DNA from: Nymphalis io
Lineage: Eukaryota; Arthropoda; Insecta; Lepidoptera; Nymphalidae
Direction of reading: 5' to 3'
Length of the DNA: 64,000 nucleotides
Assembly: GCF_905147045.1 (NCBI RefSeq)
Contig: NC_065907.1
Span: forward strand, 186,001-250,000
Shown here: positions 11,513-23,129 of the stretch, piece by piece
Layout of the letters: every line of letters starts with the position of its first letter
Numbering within the stretch: the stretch's first letter is position 1
Notes under the pieces: generated by a model
The model's database searches: none
The model's input: only the letters and a program-made list of their open reading frames with translations
What the model was told of the DNA's origin: nothing
Position numbers and translations under genes: made by a program

Positions 11513-11817
11513 AACAGCCTGTTAATGTCTCACTGCTGGGCTAAGGCCTCCTCTCCCTTTTTAGGACAAGGTTTGGAGCTTATTCCACCATGCTGCTCAT
11601 TGGAGCAACTTGCGTTGGCAAGTTGGTAGAATACACATGTGGCAGAATTTCAATGAAATTAGACACAGGTTTCCTTACTATGTTTTCCTTCACCGTCAAG
11701 CATGAGATGAATTATAACACAAATTAAGCACATAAACATTCAGTGGTGCTTGCCTGGGCTTGAACCCACAATCATCGGTTAAGATTCACGCGTTCTAACC
11801 ACTAGGCCATCTCGGCT
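11513..11817 (-). mobile_element. SINE-A, near full length
   Basis: Reverse copy of the same SINE as at 341-647: it opens with the inverted tail (AACAGCCTGTTAATG) and ends with the inverted tRNA-like head (TAGGCCATCTCGGC). It lies 130 bp downstream of the BED/BESS gene. The target duplication is not certain. Confidence 0.85.
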
Positions 11818-12192
11818 ATGTATATGACAATTTGTGTATGTATTACTATTTATGTTAATGTTAAAAAAAAATCTACAACATAAAAAACATACACAAATTT
11901 GTATAGTTTTTATATATATATTAATATAATCAAATGCTTATAATTGTAGTGAAAAAAATCGATTCTCTTTAAAATCCTTTGTCTATTACTCTTCAAATAG
12001 TCTTTAATTTGTAATATAAAGAAAGTTTTTCCAAACAATTATTACTACCAGCTGTGTACATATTATGTATAGAAATTAAGTTCTAAACTCCGTATGTATA
12101 AAAAAAAATGTATAGCGTACACTGCGTGTCTGACTCTGACAGTTCATAACTAGCTATCCCTTTCTAACATGTCAATCAGCTGTTCTACCAAC

Positions 12193-12396
12193 ATGGCCAC
12201 GTTAAGCCGTACATCAGGAAAATTATTACGAAAAGTACAGTTTTTACCAATTTTCTCGCGTAATTTCAGTTCAGTGAAGTGTAACAAATTTAATAAATAT
12301 GTGTGGAACACCTGTGCCTGTGTTATCGGAGGTGGTATTTTGTTATACACCACTAATGTCAAGAATAGAGGAATCGTCTACGCTCTCAAAGCAAAG
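12193..12396 (+). CDS. Probable mitochondrial membrane protein, first exon
   Basis: The ATG at 12193 has a good insect start context (CCAACATGG) and is preferred to an in-frame ATG 24 bp upstream. The 68 residues begin MATLSRTSGKLLRKVQ and continue with FSRNFSSVKC: rich in S, R and K without acids, as in a mitochondrial targeting peptide, with a possible cleavage near RNFSS. Residues about 37-55 (WNTCACVIGGGILLYTT) form one membrane-spanning or stop-transfer segment, then a basic stretch to ALKAK. The exon ends at AAAG|GTATTT (donor at 12397), phase 0. Without splicing the frame stops five codons later. Later exons could not be located with confidence. The product is not recognised by name. 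Confidence 0.55.
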
Positions 12397-13793
12397 GTAT
12401 TTTATATTTAGAAACGCGCTGATTGCTATTTATAAATATTTTAAGACATAATTACGCGGAGGAGTAAAAAAGCTACTAATGAATCTGATACATTTAATTC
12501 ATAAGATAGAGGTTAGTGTCACTATCATGTTGGTATTGATTACAAACGTAAACAAACCTTAGTAATTAAATCATTTCTAATACAAATTGAAACTCTCCAA
12601 ATGAAAGATAAATAAGTTAACGAGACAAATACCAAATAAACATTAGTTTTTTTTTGTACAATATTAAATCTTTGGACTTACGCAAAATTAAATAATAATA
12701 TAAAAAAAAATGGTACCTGTAATTTTTATAAATAATTGAAGTAATTGAATTGTGTTGCCATAGACTAAAAATACTTGTAAAATAATATATTTATTTATTT
12801 ATATTTTAATTTTCTGATTTAGAATAATGCTTACTTCTAAAACATAACAAAATAAAAATACTTTATAAATCTTATCCATTTTTTTTACAATCATAATAAC
12901 CGACAGAAATACATGTAAAGTTTCGACTTAATTAAATATATATTATTCTAATTTAGAGTGCAATAAAACTATAAAATGTTATTTTAAAAACTACTGTGAA
13001 ACCACATTGAATGTTTGGAGGTGGAATGACGGGTTGATAATTTGTTTTCACTATTATTTCATGGTCCAAGTGTTTTAATTGTTTATAAGATAAGATTTAA
13101 TTTGTAATATGCTATGTTAAAGGTAGATCAAACCAAGGCTCTGTTCCTATTTGAAGAGGTAATAAGTATAATTACATACAAATAGGACATTATTGACTTT
13201 ATGGGTGGCTTCACATTGGGTAAGAAATTACTTATATTTCATACAGTGCTACTGTCTGTAAGCAATGATATGACTACTATCCCTAACATGACCTATTAGC
13301 TTGTTGATGCAGACGTTGAGTAAAATAAAATGTACTACATACTATACTACATTCTATACCACATATTATCTATTTAATGTAACTCCTTGATTTATAAATA
13401 GTCCAAAGAAAGAACGCAATTATTAAGTATTTAATAAAATCTTACATATTTGAAAGAATATGTTCATTACATGGAATGAAACGGGTGACATGTTTTTATT
13501 AATTATAATTATTGTTATTGCTCTAAAATGTTATTTGCAAAGGTAAACTTAAGTTTGATGAAAAAAGTTATTTTCAGTTAATCAAAAAATAATAGTTAGA
13601 AACGTCTGAAGAAATCAGTAATTACCTTATATTAGTTTATGATTCTTACCAATAATAATTATTAAAAAAAAATGTATAAATGTTACCAAAGTATCTTTAG
13701 CCCAGCAAAAATAGTAAATTATAATTAGTTAAATATTAATAATAATTTCTCCAACAATATCAACATAGGATACAAGTAAATATTTTTTTATTA
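12397..13793. other. Probable intron of the mitochondrial protein gene, or intergenic
   Basis: Very AT-rich. Only the weak exon candidate at 13130 was noticed. Confidence 0.4.
13130..13158 (+). CDS. Very tentative second exon of the mitochondrial protein gene
   Basis: After a TTAAAG acceptor-like sequence the frame reads DQTKALFLFEE and meets a GTAATA donor-like site at 13159, in a phase compatible with the exon ending at 12396. The acceptor lacks a pyrimidine tract and the piece is tiny, so this is only a candidate; transcript data would decide. Confidence 0.12.
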
Positions 13794-13814
13794 GGTCCTT
13801 ACATGTGAAATTTT

Positions 13815-13869
13815 CAAAAAGAGGAGAGGAGGCCTTTAGCCCAGCAGTGGGATATTCAAAGGCTGTTAC
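13815..13869 (+). mobile_element. SINE-A tail fragment inside the mariner terminal repeat
   Basis: 5'-truncated SINE-A (only the last 55 bp, ending AAAGGCTGTTAC) inserted in the left terminal repeat of mariner copy 1. Flanking repeats ATGTGAAATT (13803-13812) and ATATGAAATT (13873-13882) match the target sequence of the intact terminal repeat of mariner copy 2, so this is a target duplication. Confidence 0.8.
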
Positions 13870-14059
13870 GTTATATGAAATTAACGTTTTGTCGTTCTAA
13901 CCACTTTGATCTGAAATATCTCCTCTTTGGTTAAGAATTCCAAACTCAAATTTATAAATTCATTTAGCTGTTACATTTGAGTTTTGAAAACAGTCATTCA
14001 TTTGTTTTTTCCTCATTATTTTTTTCTTTGGCGTCGCTTATTACCGAACAATAGAAAAC

Positions 14060-15291
14060 ATGAAATATCGGTATATGTACGAGTACGAGTTCTACCGTGG
14101 CACCAGTGCTGCAGAAACAGCTCGGATTAATGATGTGTACGGCGCTAGTGTCGCAAAAGAAAACACGGTACGTTTATGGTATCAACGTTTTCGTTCTGGA
14201 AATTTCGACTTTCAAAATCAACCCCGTGGACGGCCGGAGACCAAAGTGGAAAATGAAGAATTAAAGACTATTGTGGAAGCGGATCCATCACGAAGCACTT
14301 CAGAGATAGCTGTAGTCTTCGGGATAAGTGATAAAACTGTATTAATCTACTTGAAGCAAATCGGGAAAGTAAAAAAACTTGAATAATGGGTAATAAAACT
14401 TCCAAAAAATGGAATTCCTTACCAGCTCACATGTTCCCCTCCTCTTACAACCCGGGTTCCTTCAAACGAGGCGTGAAGAGGCATCTTGCGGGCCGGCAAG
14501 GCGAAGGCGGCTAGTGCAGAACGTTTTTCCCGCCTGTACTGGCCGTCGTCGCGTTTGGACTCTACTACCACTTACCATCAGGTGGAGTAGAGTCATTTGC
14601 CATCCCGGCGAATATAAAAAAAAAAATACCTCATGAATTGAATGAATCAAACTTGCAAACACGCGTCGACTTCTGAGTTACTTTGCTCTACCGACACAAT
14701 AATGAAAGGATTTTAAATCGAATCATTACTTGTGTTGAAAAGTGGATACTGTACGATAATTGGAAGCGCTCGTCGCAAAGGCTGAACCCTGGAGACCCAG
14801 CCAAATCCTGCCCTAAACGAAAATTGACTCAGAAGAAGTTGTGAGTGTTCGGTGGACTAGCGCCGGTGTCGTTCACTTTAGTTTTCTAAAATCTGCCCAA
14901 ACGATTACGGCAGATATCTATTGTCAGAAACTGCAAACCATGAAGGAAGAACTAGCTGCTAAACAACCGAGATTGATCAATCGCTCTAGGCCACTGCTGC
15001 TTCACGACAATGCAAGACCACACACTGTACAACAAACAACCACTAAGTTAGATGAGCTACAATTGGAATGTCTGCGACATCCACCGCACTCCCCGGACCT
15101 TGCTCCAACAGATTTTTTCCGGAATTTGGACAACTTCTTACAAGGAAAAAAATTCAACTCCGATGCAACAGTCCAAACCGCCTTCAAAGAGTATTGATTC
15201 TCGCTCCCATGGTTTTTTTAGTAAAGGGATCAATGAACGACCTATGAGATGCCAAAAGTGCATAGATAACAACGGTGCATACTTTGATTAA
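14060..15291 (+). pseudogene. Mariner transposase pseudogene (copy 1)
   Basis: Remnant of a DDE transposase that cut and pasted its own element. The N-terminal frame (14060-14386) holds the helix-turn-helix DNA-binding half: YEFYRGTSAAETAR, NTVRLWYQRFRSGN, RGRPETK and LKQIGKVKKLE. A LINE fragment then breaks the frame. The C-terminal half (about 14841-15291, with frameshifts) keeps LLHDNARPH with the second catalytic Asp and HSPDLAPTD with the third, followed by NFLQGKKF and the end NNGAYFD. The linker and ending match the cecropia subfamily, to which human Hsmar1 belongs, from family knowledge. The first catalytic Asp region was not found intact, and the gene is dead. Confidence 0.9.
14393..14630 (+). 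mobile_element. LINE 3'-end fragment inside the mariner transposase
   Basis: The transposase frame breaks after KKLE and its expected continuation (CCTCATGAATTGAATG) resumes at about 14631. Between them is a GC-richer piece with CGCCTGTACTGGCCGTCGTC, CACTTACCATCAGGTGG and a final run of 11 A (from 14618): the 3' end and poly(A) tail of a 5'-truncated non-LTR retrotransposon. The frame at 14409-14636 (SYNPGSFKRGVKRHL in one reading) may be the end of its reverse-transcriptase ORF. Confidence 0.75.
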
Positions 15292-15785
15292 TTAAATATA
15301 TTTTACAAAAAAAATTGACTTTATATTCCTCCCGTACAAAACGCCAATGTAATCGATTTTTCGTCGAACGCCAATGTATGTCGATTTGACTAACAAATAA
15401 ACAAACAGACAAGAAAGCGAATTAAAACTTGTTGTTGTACAAAAAATCTAAACTTTAATAGATTTTTACCATTTCATTATCTTTTACAGTATTGTTGTCT
15501 GAAAGGTTATTTCAATTTACCTATATTTTGTTGTTAGACAATTAATTTCCAATAACATAATTGTATTTTTATAAGATGTTATAATAAATATTTAAGTGTC
15601 ACAATAACACAGTGACTACTGCTACAGAATTTTCATGAACTTACAACTTTTTCAATTTATGCTATGCTTTAATAATTAATTGAAACACCATTTGGATCTG
15701 CGCAAAGATGCCAAAGACTTTAGGTTGTAGCGCGTATTAGAATATCTTTTATAACTAAGTTATATAGTATAGTGTAATAATAATA

Positions 15786-16108
15786 CCGACTACCTGCCTC
15801 GGCTTGTGGCTAGGTGTAAGGCTGCAGACCCTGAGGTCCTGTAATAAAAAGTTATTGAGTTTTTCTGTCGAAAATTCTTAATGGCAGCCCGGAGTCTGGA
15901 AGTTGGAAGTGTGTAGACTCCCGTGCCTCGAAAAGCATTTAAAGCCGTTGGTTCTGCGCCTGAACTCTTTCCGGTTGTGTCGGATTGCCCTCCCTGAGAG
16001 TTAAGGAATAGAGAATGCACCTGTGTTTGTGCACACTTGTGCACAATAATATGTCCTGCGCAGTTGGCTAATCTCTCTTAAGGTTGGTCGCCGACTGTTA
16101 TTATTATA
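15786..16108 (+). mobile_element. SINE-B, head partly deleted
   Basis: Forward copy of the family at 37162-37533. The head keeps GGCTAGGTGTAAGGC but lacks the B-box: TGAGGTCCTG runs straight into TAATAAAAAG. The body (CGGAGTCTGGAAGTTGGAAG, TGAACTCTTTCCGG, GCGCAGTTGGCTAATC) is well preserved. Confidence 0.85.
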
Positions 16109-16544
16109 GAATAGCGTATACTCAGAGCGAAAATAAACAAATATTGTAAATTAAAACTAAAGTATAAATTAAATCCTTTCAATGCTTTTTGAGTTTCTCT
16201 ATAAAATAAATATCAAAATTATTGAATAACGTAAATAAACCTTCGTAAATGATTATGTTAGAATGTAAATGTCACAAGTCACAAACCACCCAGGCGCTCA
16301 GTAATTCCCGCCGCTGTTAATGTTGGTAATTAATTCGGGACTGAATTGACTGGTTGAGTGTCTAAGTGTTAAATCGTGATCGTTTAATGACATTGAATCA
16401 GATTTCGGGTGTTCAAATATTTAGTAACGATTTTAAGATATTGATAATACGGAAAAGGTTTTAGAAACATTAACAAACTTAAAAATAATTATTTACATAT
16501 GTGATAAAATATAGTATCTTACCTTTTTTATATGAGAGCCTTTA

Positions 16545-16800
16545 CAGAACACGTTAATCTTAATCGAAGATTGCGGGTTCAAACCCGTTGACAAGACAAG
16601 CAACGTTGACTTTTCATGTACTTAATTTGTGTTTATAGTTCATCTCGTGCTCGGCTGTGAAGGAAAATAAGGAAACCTGCATGTGTCGGGTGAAAATCTG
16701 CCACGTGTGTTTCCAATCCGCATTTGAGCGTATTGGTGGAATAAGCTCCTGGAAATCTCATTAAGAGAGCCTTAGCCCAGCTGTGGGACATTTATTTAGA
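16545..16800 (+). mobile_element. SINE-A, diverged copy
   Basis: Recognisable B-box (GGGTTCAAACCC), the CATCTCGTGCTCGG segment, GGAAACCTGCATGTGTC and GGAATAAGCTCC, all with many substitutions and small deletions. It is an old copy. Confidence 0.75.
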
Positions 16801-17399
16801 GCATGTCTTAGGAGTGGATAAATAATAGCCAAGGTGTCAGGAACGAACTTGCGATTTAACAACAATAGGCAGCCCGAAAACCATTGAGTTATTGCTTACA
16901 AAAATAATAATTCCTCTTTAGTGATTTATATTTTTTTAGGTAGTAAATACGCCGTTTTAAAATGTTTAAGTTTTGTTAAAATATTACGATGTCAATAATG
17001 ATTTGATTTTCTTTTCGATAACGTGACTGCAATCCAATTGTTTAACCTTTAATAGTTTTTTTTTAATTAAACGAGATCAAGTTATCTGTCGATCGCATCT
17101 CAGTTTTTACACTTGACTCGTTTCGAGTGACACTATCTATGAGACGTCGTGTTTTTGATTGAACGATTTGCTACGAATCCGGATATTTTTATGCATATAC
17201 CGCGGGGACTAGACAATGCCTTCGTGAAGCCAAAAGGTCCTTGCTGTCTGAACATCATTTTTATTACGCTTATGGGCGTAGTTTCGCCAATGCCTTTTTT
17301 GCGAATGTAACATAGTTGGTGCAAAAAAATACATTAATTATGATACATGAATATAAATTAGTAAATGTTAACAACATTATGATAATTTTAGACCTTAAA

Positions 17400-17690
17400 G
17401 GTTTTATTAAATGTTAACAGACATCGCGGTTGCGACATCGATCTATGACTAAATTCGCTTAGTGCGGTGCATTTCTCCGGCTGTTATTTATCGATAATGT
17501 CCATATTAATCTCGATCGGCTGTCAATTTGTTCGTTTTGCCGGCTAGCGGCGCCCGCGCGTCGCTACGCAAATCCCATCATTACTCCTTACGCCTTAGGT
17601 AGCTCCGATAGTGATGTTATCGCTCAGTATTTTTTATCGATAGATCGCGATGATGATGCGATAATGAAGTATAGTGTTTCATTGTGAATT
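17400..17690. promoter_or_regulatory. GC-richer stretch with TATCGATA-type sites, possible enhancer
   Basis: Two TTATCGATA sites (near 17489 and 17636), a CCGGCTAGCGGCGCCCGCGC block and further ATCGAT/CGATCG motifs within 290 bp, with no open frame and no recognised repeat. It stands out from the AT-rich flanks. Regulatory function is inferred. Confidence 0.25.
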
Positions 17691-18105
17691 TTATTGTACG
17701 TTTTACCAATATGCGTTTAAACCGGTGTTGACTAATGCTTTATTGTATCCAAAGATATCGCAGACTTAGCTTTTAACGTTGAAATAATCTTATAATACTT
17801 TTATTTGTTTCTGAGTTTTTATCATTATGATAATATCGATCTAAAATCAACACATATAATTATATACCGATACAATTATTGTTATCTTGTCAGCTCTTCG
17901 CAGAAATCTCTGAGGCTCGTGTAAGCGTCTTAGTGTCCAAATCGATGTCTTAAGCTGTACTTTATAAATTCTCTATCTTTTATCATCCCGTGAGACAAAT
18001 AGCTTTCACAGTTTCCTTAAAATATGTCACAAACTTGCATCTTGTACATATTGTTAATACATGATACTGTTATGTGGAATTATTTATTATTAATATCAAT
18101 CTCTA

Positions 18106-18397
18106 TATAGAGGCGAGGTAGGGCTTTATGCTAGCCTATCTGGGTAGGTACCACCCACTCATCAATTATTCTACCGCCAAACAACAATACTTCGTATTGT
18201 TGTGGTTTGAAGGGTGAGTGAACCAGTGTAACCACAGGCACGAGGGGCATACATCTTACTTAGTTCCCAATGTTAGTGGCGCTTTGACGATAACGAATGG
18301 TTAATATTTTTTACACTGTCAATGTTTGTGAGCGGCGGTGACCACTTACCGTCAGATGGCCCATTTTTTCGTCTGCCATCTATTTAATAAAAAAATA
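18106..18397 (+). mobile_element. LINE 3' end (type L1b) with A-rich tail
   Basis: The most complete copy here: GTAGGGCTTTATGCTAGCC, GGTAGGTACCACCCACTCATC, TTGTGGTTTGAAGGGTGAG, TGGCGCTTTGACGATAAC, ACCACTTACCGTCAGATGG, then CCATTTTTTCGTCTGCC and an A-rich end. Typical 5'-truncated retrotransposon remnant. Confidence 0.8.
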
Positions 18398-18403
18398 GTC
18401 ACT

Positions 18404-18454
18404 TTATAAATATGCTTTGTAAAGATATTTAATCGGTACAAAGCATATTTATAA
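18404..18454. repeat. 18-bp inverted repeat
   Basis: TTATAAATATGCTTTGTA (18404-18421) pairs perfectly with 18437-18454, loop 15 nt. It starts just after the LINE tail at 18397. Confidence 0.9.
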
Positions 18455-18659
18455 TTAGACTTTATTTCTACCCACGCGCAAGTTCATACAGTGGTTAGTG
18501 CTTTCGTATGAACTTGTTAAAAGATTTTTATCGCATTGTAAATGCGATCTGATTTGTTTGTTTCTTACTCATAAGGTATACAAGGGTGTCTAATACCTGA
18601 GGGGGCCCTCACACGCGAGCGCAGCTGCGGTCGGAAGCTAGTATTAAATCAAAACAATC

Positions 18660-18722
18660 TTTAATAGCTCAGTAGCGCCTCACCAATTATGTGGAAATAG
18701 CAGGTTCGATTCTTAGTCATTG
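18660..18722 (+). mobile_element. tRNA-like SINE head remnant
   Basis: TAGCTCAGTAGCGCC (A-box-like) and GCAGGTTCGATTCTTAG (B-box-like) lie at tRNA spacing, but the arms do not pair well. Best read as an eroded tRNA-derived repeat, not a functional tRNA gene. Confidence 0.4.
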
Positions 18723-20088
18723 GACGTTATTTGCACTATATTTTGGACGAGACTGATCCTGAATTGGAAGAAAAAATAAGATAATTAGTGTTTTTAACAC
18801 AGAGCACTTATAAAAATTATGTAGCAATCGTGAAAAACCTCTTTCCATATTTTCCTGCGTCAGCTAACAAAGCCGTGGGCAGCAGCTCGTAAAGAAAGAA
18901 CACATAGTATCACACGAAACCGCATCCTGTGTGAATCACGGAACGGTTCACACCTTTTCTGTTAGGAGCTGATAAATAATTCATTCATATCGCTGCGGGT
19001 TTTGGTCTAGTAGAAGATATACAAACAGGCGGAACAATGGGGCCATTGCGTGACTAAGTCCACCATTTAAGCAATTTCCTTAAATGACGATGATGTATGA
19101 CGGATCGCGAAACTATTTTTACGTTTATTGTATACTGTTTTTATTTAAATTTTAAAGTAATACTTAATAGGAGGTAATAAATAGTAGAATAGTAGTTCCA
19201 ATATTTTTGACAGTTTTTCGTAATTTTTATAGCATATTTTATATATAGCATTTTGGAATATTATTAGTCTATTAAGATAGCCTCTCCGGTCCTGTTAGCT
19301 TATTTAGGGTAGAAATCAAAATAAGTGTCAAACAATAATATTGGTCATGGATTGTTCTGTTAAGGTTTTTAATTGTTTTAACGCCATGAATAGTGATGGT
19401 GCCGATATATTCTTATAATAACATACAATATATTTTATTTTCTTTTCAGTTTATTTGGAGAACATTTTTAAACGAACCGATAATGACTACTTTTAATCAC
19501 GAGAATATATTATGAATATACCATGCTTTAAATATTTATTTATTTTATGTAAATAGGCAAGATGTAAATAGAACACATGAATCTTAACTGAAGATTGCAA
19601 GAAAAGTAATTTACGTAAAATGCGATTACTTAAAAAAAACTGATCATTTAATACTCTCTATGTAAAAGAACAGTTAATTTGCGTAGGTAAATGGATCTCT
19701 TAATATTACTTTACCATTCAATAAATAATTTACCTGCTTAATGAATGTCATTCCGTCCAGTTTCCATATTATCTCCATCACCAGGACTGCGACACGAAAT
19801 GATCTAATTTATATTCGGACGAACGTTAGTCGCCGTGATCTAAGGTCATCTAACCCAGATCTTCGGCCATCTCACAACGACATGACATTCAATTAGGTAC
19901 AGCTAGGGCTACCAACAGCTGGACTCCAATAACCTGAAGAGAACAGGCCTGGTGGTTCAGCAAACTAAGCGAAACTAATTCTGAATATATCTATGAATAA
20001 ACAATATATGTGATTTTGTGATAAAATAATCGTTGCACAGCTTCTGCGGGTTTCGAGCGGGTTTATATAAAACTATTCTATTATATGA

Positions 20089-20146
20089 CTGGCTCGTTGG
20101 TCTAGTGCCTGGATATAAGGCCTTCTGATATAGGACATCATCATCA
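20089..20146 (+). mobile_element. SINE-B head remnant
   Basis: TGGCTCGTTGGTCTAGTG and ATATAAGGCCTTCTGA match the tRNA-like head of SINE-B; the rest is missing and replaced by a CAT-repeat. Confidence 0.5.
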
Positions 20147-20712
20147 TCATATGACATATTTTTTTATAAATTGAATACTTGCAAGTGATTAGAGTATCTA
20201 CCCGTCCACATAATTCATCGCCACTACCCTAACTTGACAATGTTTTCAAATCGTCAAAGCTCTGTCAACAATAGAAGAATAATGCGCAGGGCAATGTGGC
20301 AATCAAAGTCAAAATCTATATTAAATCGTATATGGAAACATAGCATTCACTTTTCGATAATTGAATGTGACAGCCCTGAGTGTAGGACGATAAAGTGCTC
20401 CTAACTTTGAAACTTGTATTTCTTAACTATTTAGGGCTAGTGTGTCTGAATTAAGAAGATAATTTGTGCCCTCGAACTTCTAATCTAAATGCTAAACTAT
20501 TGGAGTAAATTAGAATTAATGTTCAACGTGATGTGATCTCTAAAAGCTGGACCATTGGGGATTGGAATAATGTTATTTTTTATTCATAATATATATTTTG
20601 ATTTAATAATCATTACGACCGTTAGGTCATATCATAATTTCATTGGCGAAACATTCTAACACAGCTTATTGCCGGTTTTTCTTGGTAGAATTGACATTCG
20701 AATTAGGTGATA

Positions 20713-20954
20713 GTACAGTAACAGCCTGTTAATGTCCCGCTGCTGGGCTAACGCCTCCTCTCCCTTTTGAGGAGAAGGTTTGGAGCTTATTCCACGCTGC
20801 TCCAATGCAGGTTGGTAGAATACATACGTGACATAATTTCAATGAAATTAGACACATGCAGGTTTCCTCACGATGTTTTCACCGTCAAGCACGAGATGAA
20901 TTGTAATCACAAATTAAGCGCATGAAAATTTAGTGGTGCTTCAGTGATGGCTTC
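20713..20954 (-). mobile_element. SINE-A, head-truncated
   Basis: Reverse copy lacking its tRNA head, flanked by AGGTGATA on both sides (20705-20712 and 20955-20962), an 8-bp target duplication that marks 5' truncation at insertion. Confidence 0.8.
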
Positions 20955-22900
20955 AGGTGATAACTTTACATTTAATACAATCGTGTTAATCGAATATTTA
21001 AATGTGAACGTACATAATTAATTTTCGATATTAATTATAACAGAAATTATTAATATTAATGACAATAAAATCAGTCCCAAATACAATTCTATAACAAAAT
21101 GTCTTACAGTACATATTGTAAGTTTATATCTGGCTACATTTGCTGATCAAACAGCGATACCTTACTAATAAATTATTAAAAACATCTTAAACTGTTTCTA
21201 TTCTCGAATCAAGCGAGTATTTCTATTGGTCATGTGAATCAAGCTGAGAATACTGGATATTCTATCACGCATTTGGCGTCATACCAGATCACAGTGTGTG
21301 ACCGGAGTCACGTCGACATTTCTACGAACATCTGATAGTTAGATCCAGGGCTGTTACCGATCATTACATCCTAGAATTTTCAGAGATATATAAAGAGGAA
21401 AACAGATAGGCAGACGTCAAAACTAAATCACTTTCCTTTTTTTTTACTGATAAACTTATTTATACAATGTTGTTACAATGTAACAAAGTTATAACAAATA
21501 TAGAACGAAGTTTTTTTTATATTTCGATAAAATTAGAAAAAACATTTATTAGTGCCTCACGTTCGCTGGGTGAGCTGTAGTGATATGTGACTTATCGTTA
21601 GTGATTTTTTGTCTATGCTATAATTTCCTGATGTATTATATTATATAGTTAATATTTCTTACATTCCTAATGTTAATTGGCGGTCGTAAGGAGTAGAAAT
21701 CAACTAGTGCATTGCTTGTTTTTTTTTAAATAACATTTATTGCAGTTTAACACAATGAATAAATCGAATTTATAATTTCAAAGTTTATTAATTAACAGAG
21801 ACTTCCAGATTTAAATAGCTATTAAGAGACTACAAATTAACCAGCATAGAGTGAACACGGTAACTAATTGACGTGACAATGGCAGCCCTACAAGGATGCC
21901 GTCATCCGAAGCCTGTGGTCTCATTTCAATTGAGCAATGTTAATCATCAATTTTTATTATGAGGATGTGCAACGCATTTGGCTTGTCCCGTGCCAACACT
22001 TGCGGTTTCCTGGTGTCCAGTTTTAATGTAAATAAGTCCGCGTTATCCTTATAATAAATAACGTTATATCGCGTCTTATCTCTTTAACATCGTATTGTTT
22101 GGAACGGTAGCTTGTAAATGGATATTGATAGCATAATTTCGTATTCTGTCGCAAATTATACTAAGTTATATATAATTAAATATTGCTTATGAATATATTT
22201 AAATCTTATGTTTCAAAAACATAAATCAAATAGATAGCGGTTATTACAAAGTCCAATATATGTAGATGATAGAAATATGTGGAGTTCGTATTCGTTGCTT
22301 TCGTACAAGATACATAAATATATATGGTTCTCTGTGTATTTAATTTGGGAAAAAAGTGTCGTTACTCTGTTTTTTGGCTTCGGTTATTTTAAGTAAAATC
22401 TACATTCCGAACCGGTGATTGCTTTAGTTTCAATTTGATCCTGTAAGATGACGATTCAAAAGTGCTTTTAAGATTCTTGATTATGATTTTCAAGACATTA
22501 GTTTTACATAGTACATTTTATGAACATTTTTGGCACGATAGCCGAAAGATATGAAAACAAATGTTCAAACTTCAAATACAACTGCATTATCTCTAGTAAC
22601 AGGAACTGGTTCGTTTTACGCTCTGACAAGTTGAATTGCGTTTCAATGGAGCAATGCTGCTTGCATTATTGTCTCTTTATACGTGAATATAATTTGTATA
22701 CTTATAAGCTCAAAATGAGTTTGTTAATATTAAGTTATTATTTTTGATAAGTATTTTATTTATAAATACTGTATGATGAATTCATATATTCAGTGTTAAT
22801 TGCACACCCCTTTAAACAGGTTTACTACCATTCTTTAAGTGTCCTCTTCTATATAAAAAGGAATCCTGGAAAGACTACGTGATAGCGATAGAAGATACAA

Positions 22901-23047
22901 CTAGCTTTTCTTCGCGGTTTCAACCGCGTAGTTCCTATTCCCGTGGGAAGACGGGGATAAAGACTACTCGCTGATAAGGTTTAGTGGTTTAGGCTTGAAA
23001 GCGTAACAAACAAACAAATTCGCATACGCGTTTATAATATTAGTTAG
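22901..23047 (-). mobile_element. Helitron-like non-autonomous element, 3' end preserved
   Basis: Read in reverse, it ends CTAG followed by T, preceded by a 7-bp hairpin CGCGGTT-tc-AACCGCG (22913-22928). A hairpin about 10 bp before a CTRR end is the hallmark of Helitrons. The other end has the AATATTATAAACGCG type block and a GTTTGTTTGTTACGCTTTC region common in butterfly Helitron-like repeats. No Rep/helicase gene is present. Confidence 0.7.
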
Positions 23048-23129
23048 GATTAGAGATCAATATAAATCTAAGACGGGTAACGGACTGAGATTTTTCCAAT
23101 TAAATATTGATTTAAAAAAAATCCAGATG

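Larger units (their letters stand above)
13794..15347 (+). mobile_element. Mariner copy 1 (cecropia-type), broken, with nested insertions
   Basis: Tc1/mariner DNA transposon. The left terminal repeat begins TTAGGTCCTTACAT at 13794 and the right end matches the opposite terminal repeat of copy 2 only as far as CGTACAAAACGCCAAT (about 15347); the outermost bases are lost or diverged. Length without insertions is close to the 1.2-1.3 kb usual for mariners. Inside are a 55-bp SINE-A tail in the terminal repeat and a ~240-bp LINE 3' end in the transposase gene. Confidence 0.9.
16801..22900. other. Non-coding stretch with scattered repeats
   Basis: Apart from the LINE end at 18106, hairpins near 18.4-18.5 kb, SINE remnants and the GC-rich block at 17.4 kb, I see no gene. 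The frames at 17133, 19975 and 22520 lack coding character. Confidence 0.5.

Noticed and set aside
15002..15187. Reverse-strand frame in mariner copy 1
   Set aside because: Antisense of the transposase C-terminal half, which carries the recognisable HDNARPH and SPDLAPTD motifs.
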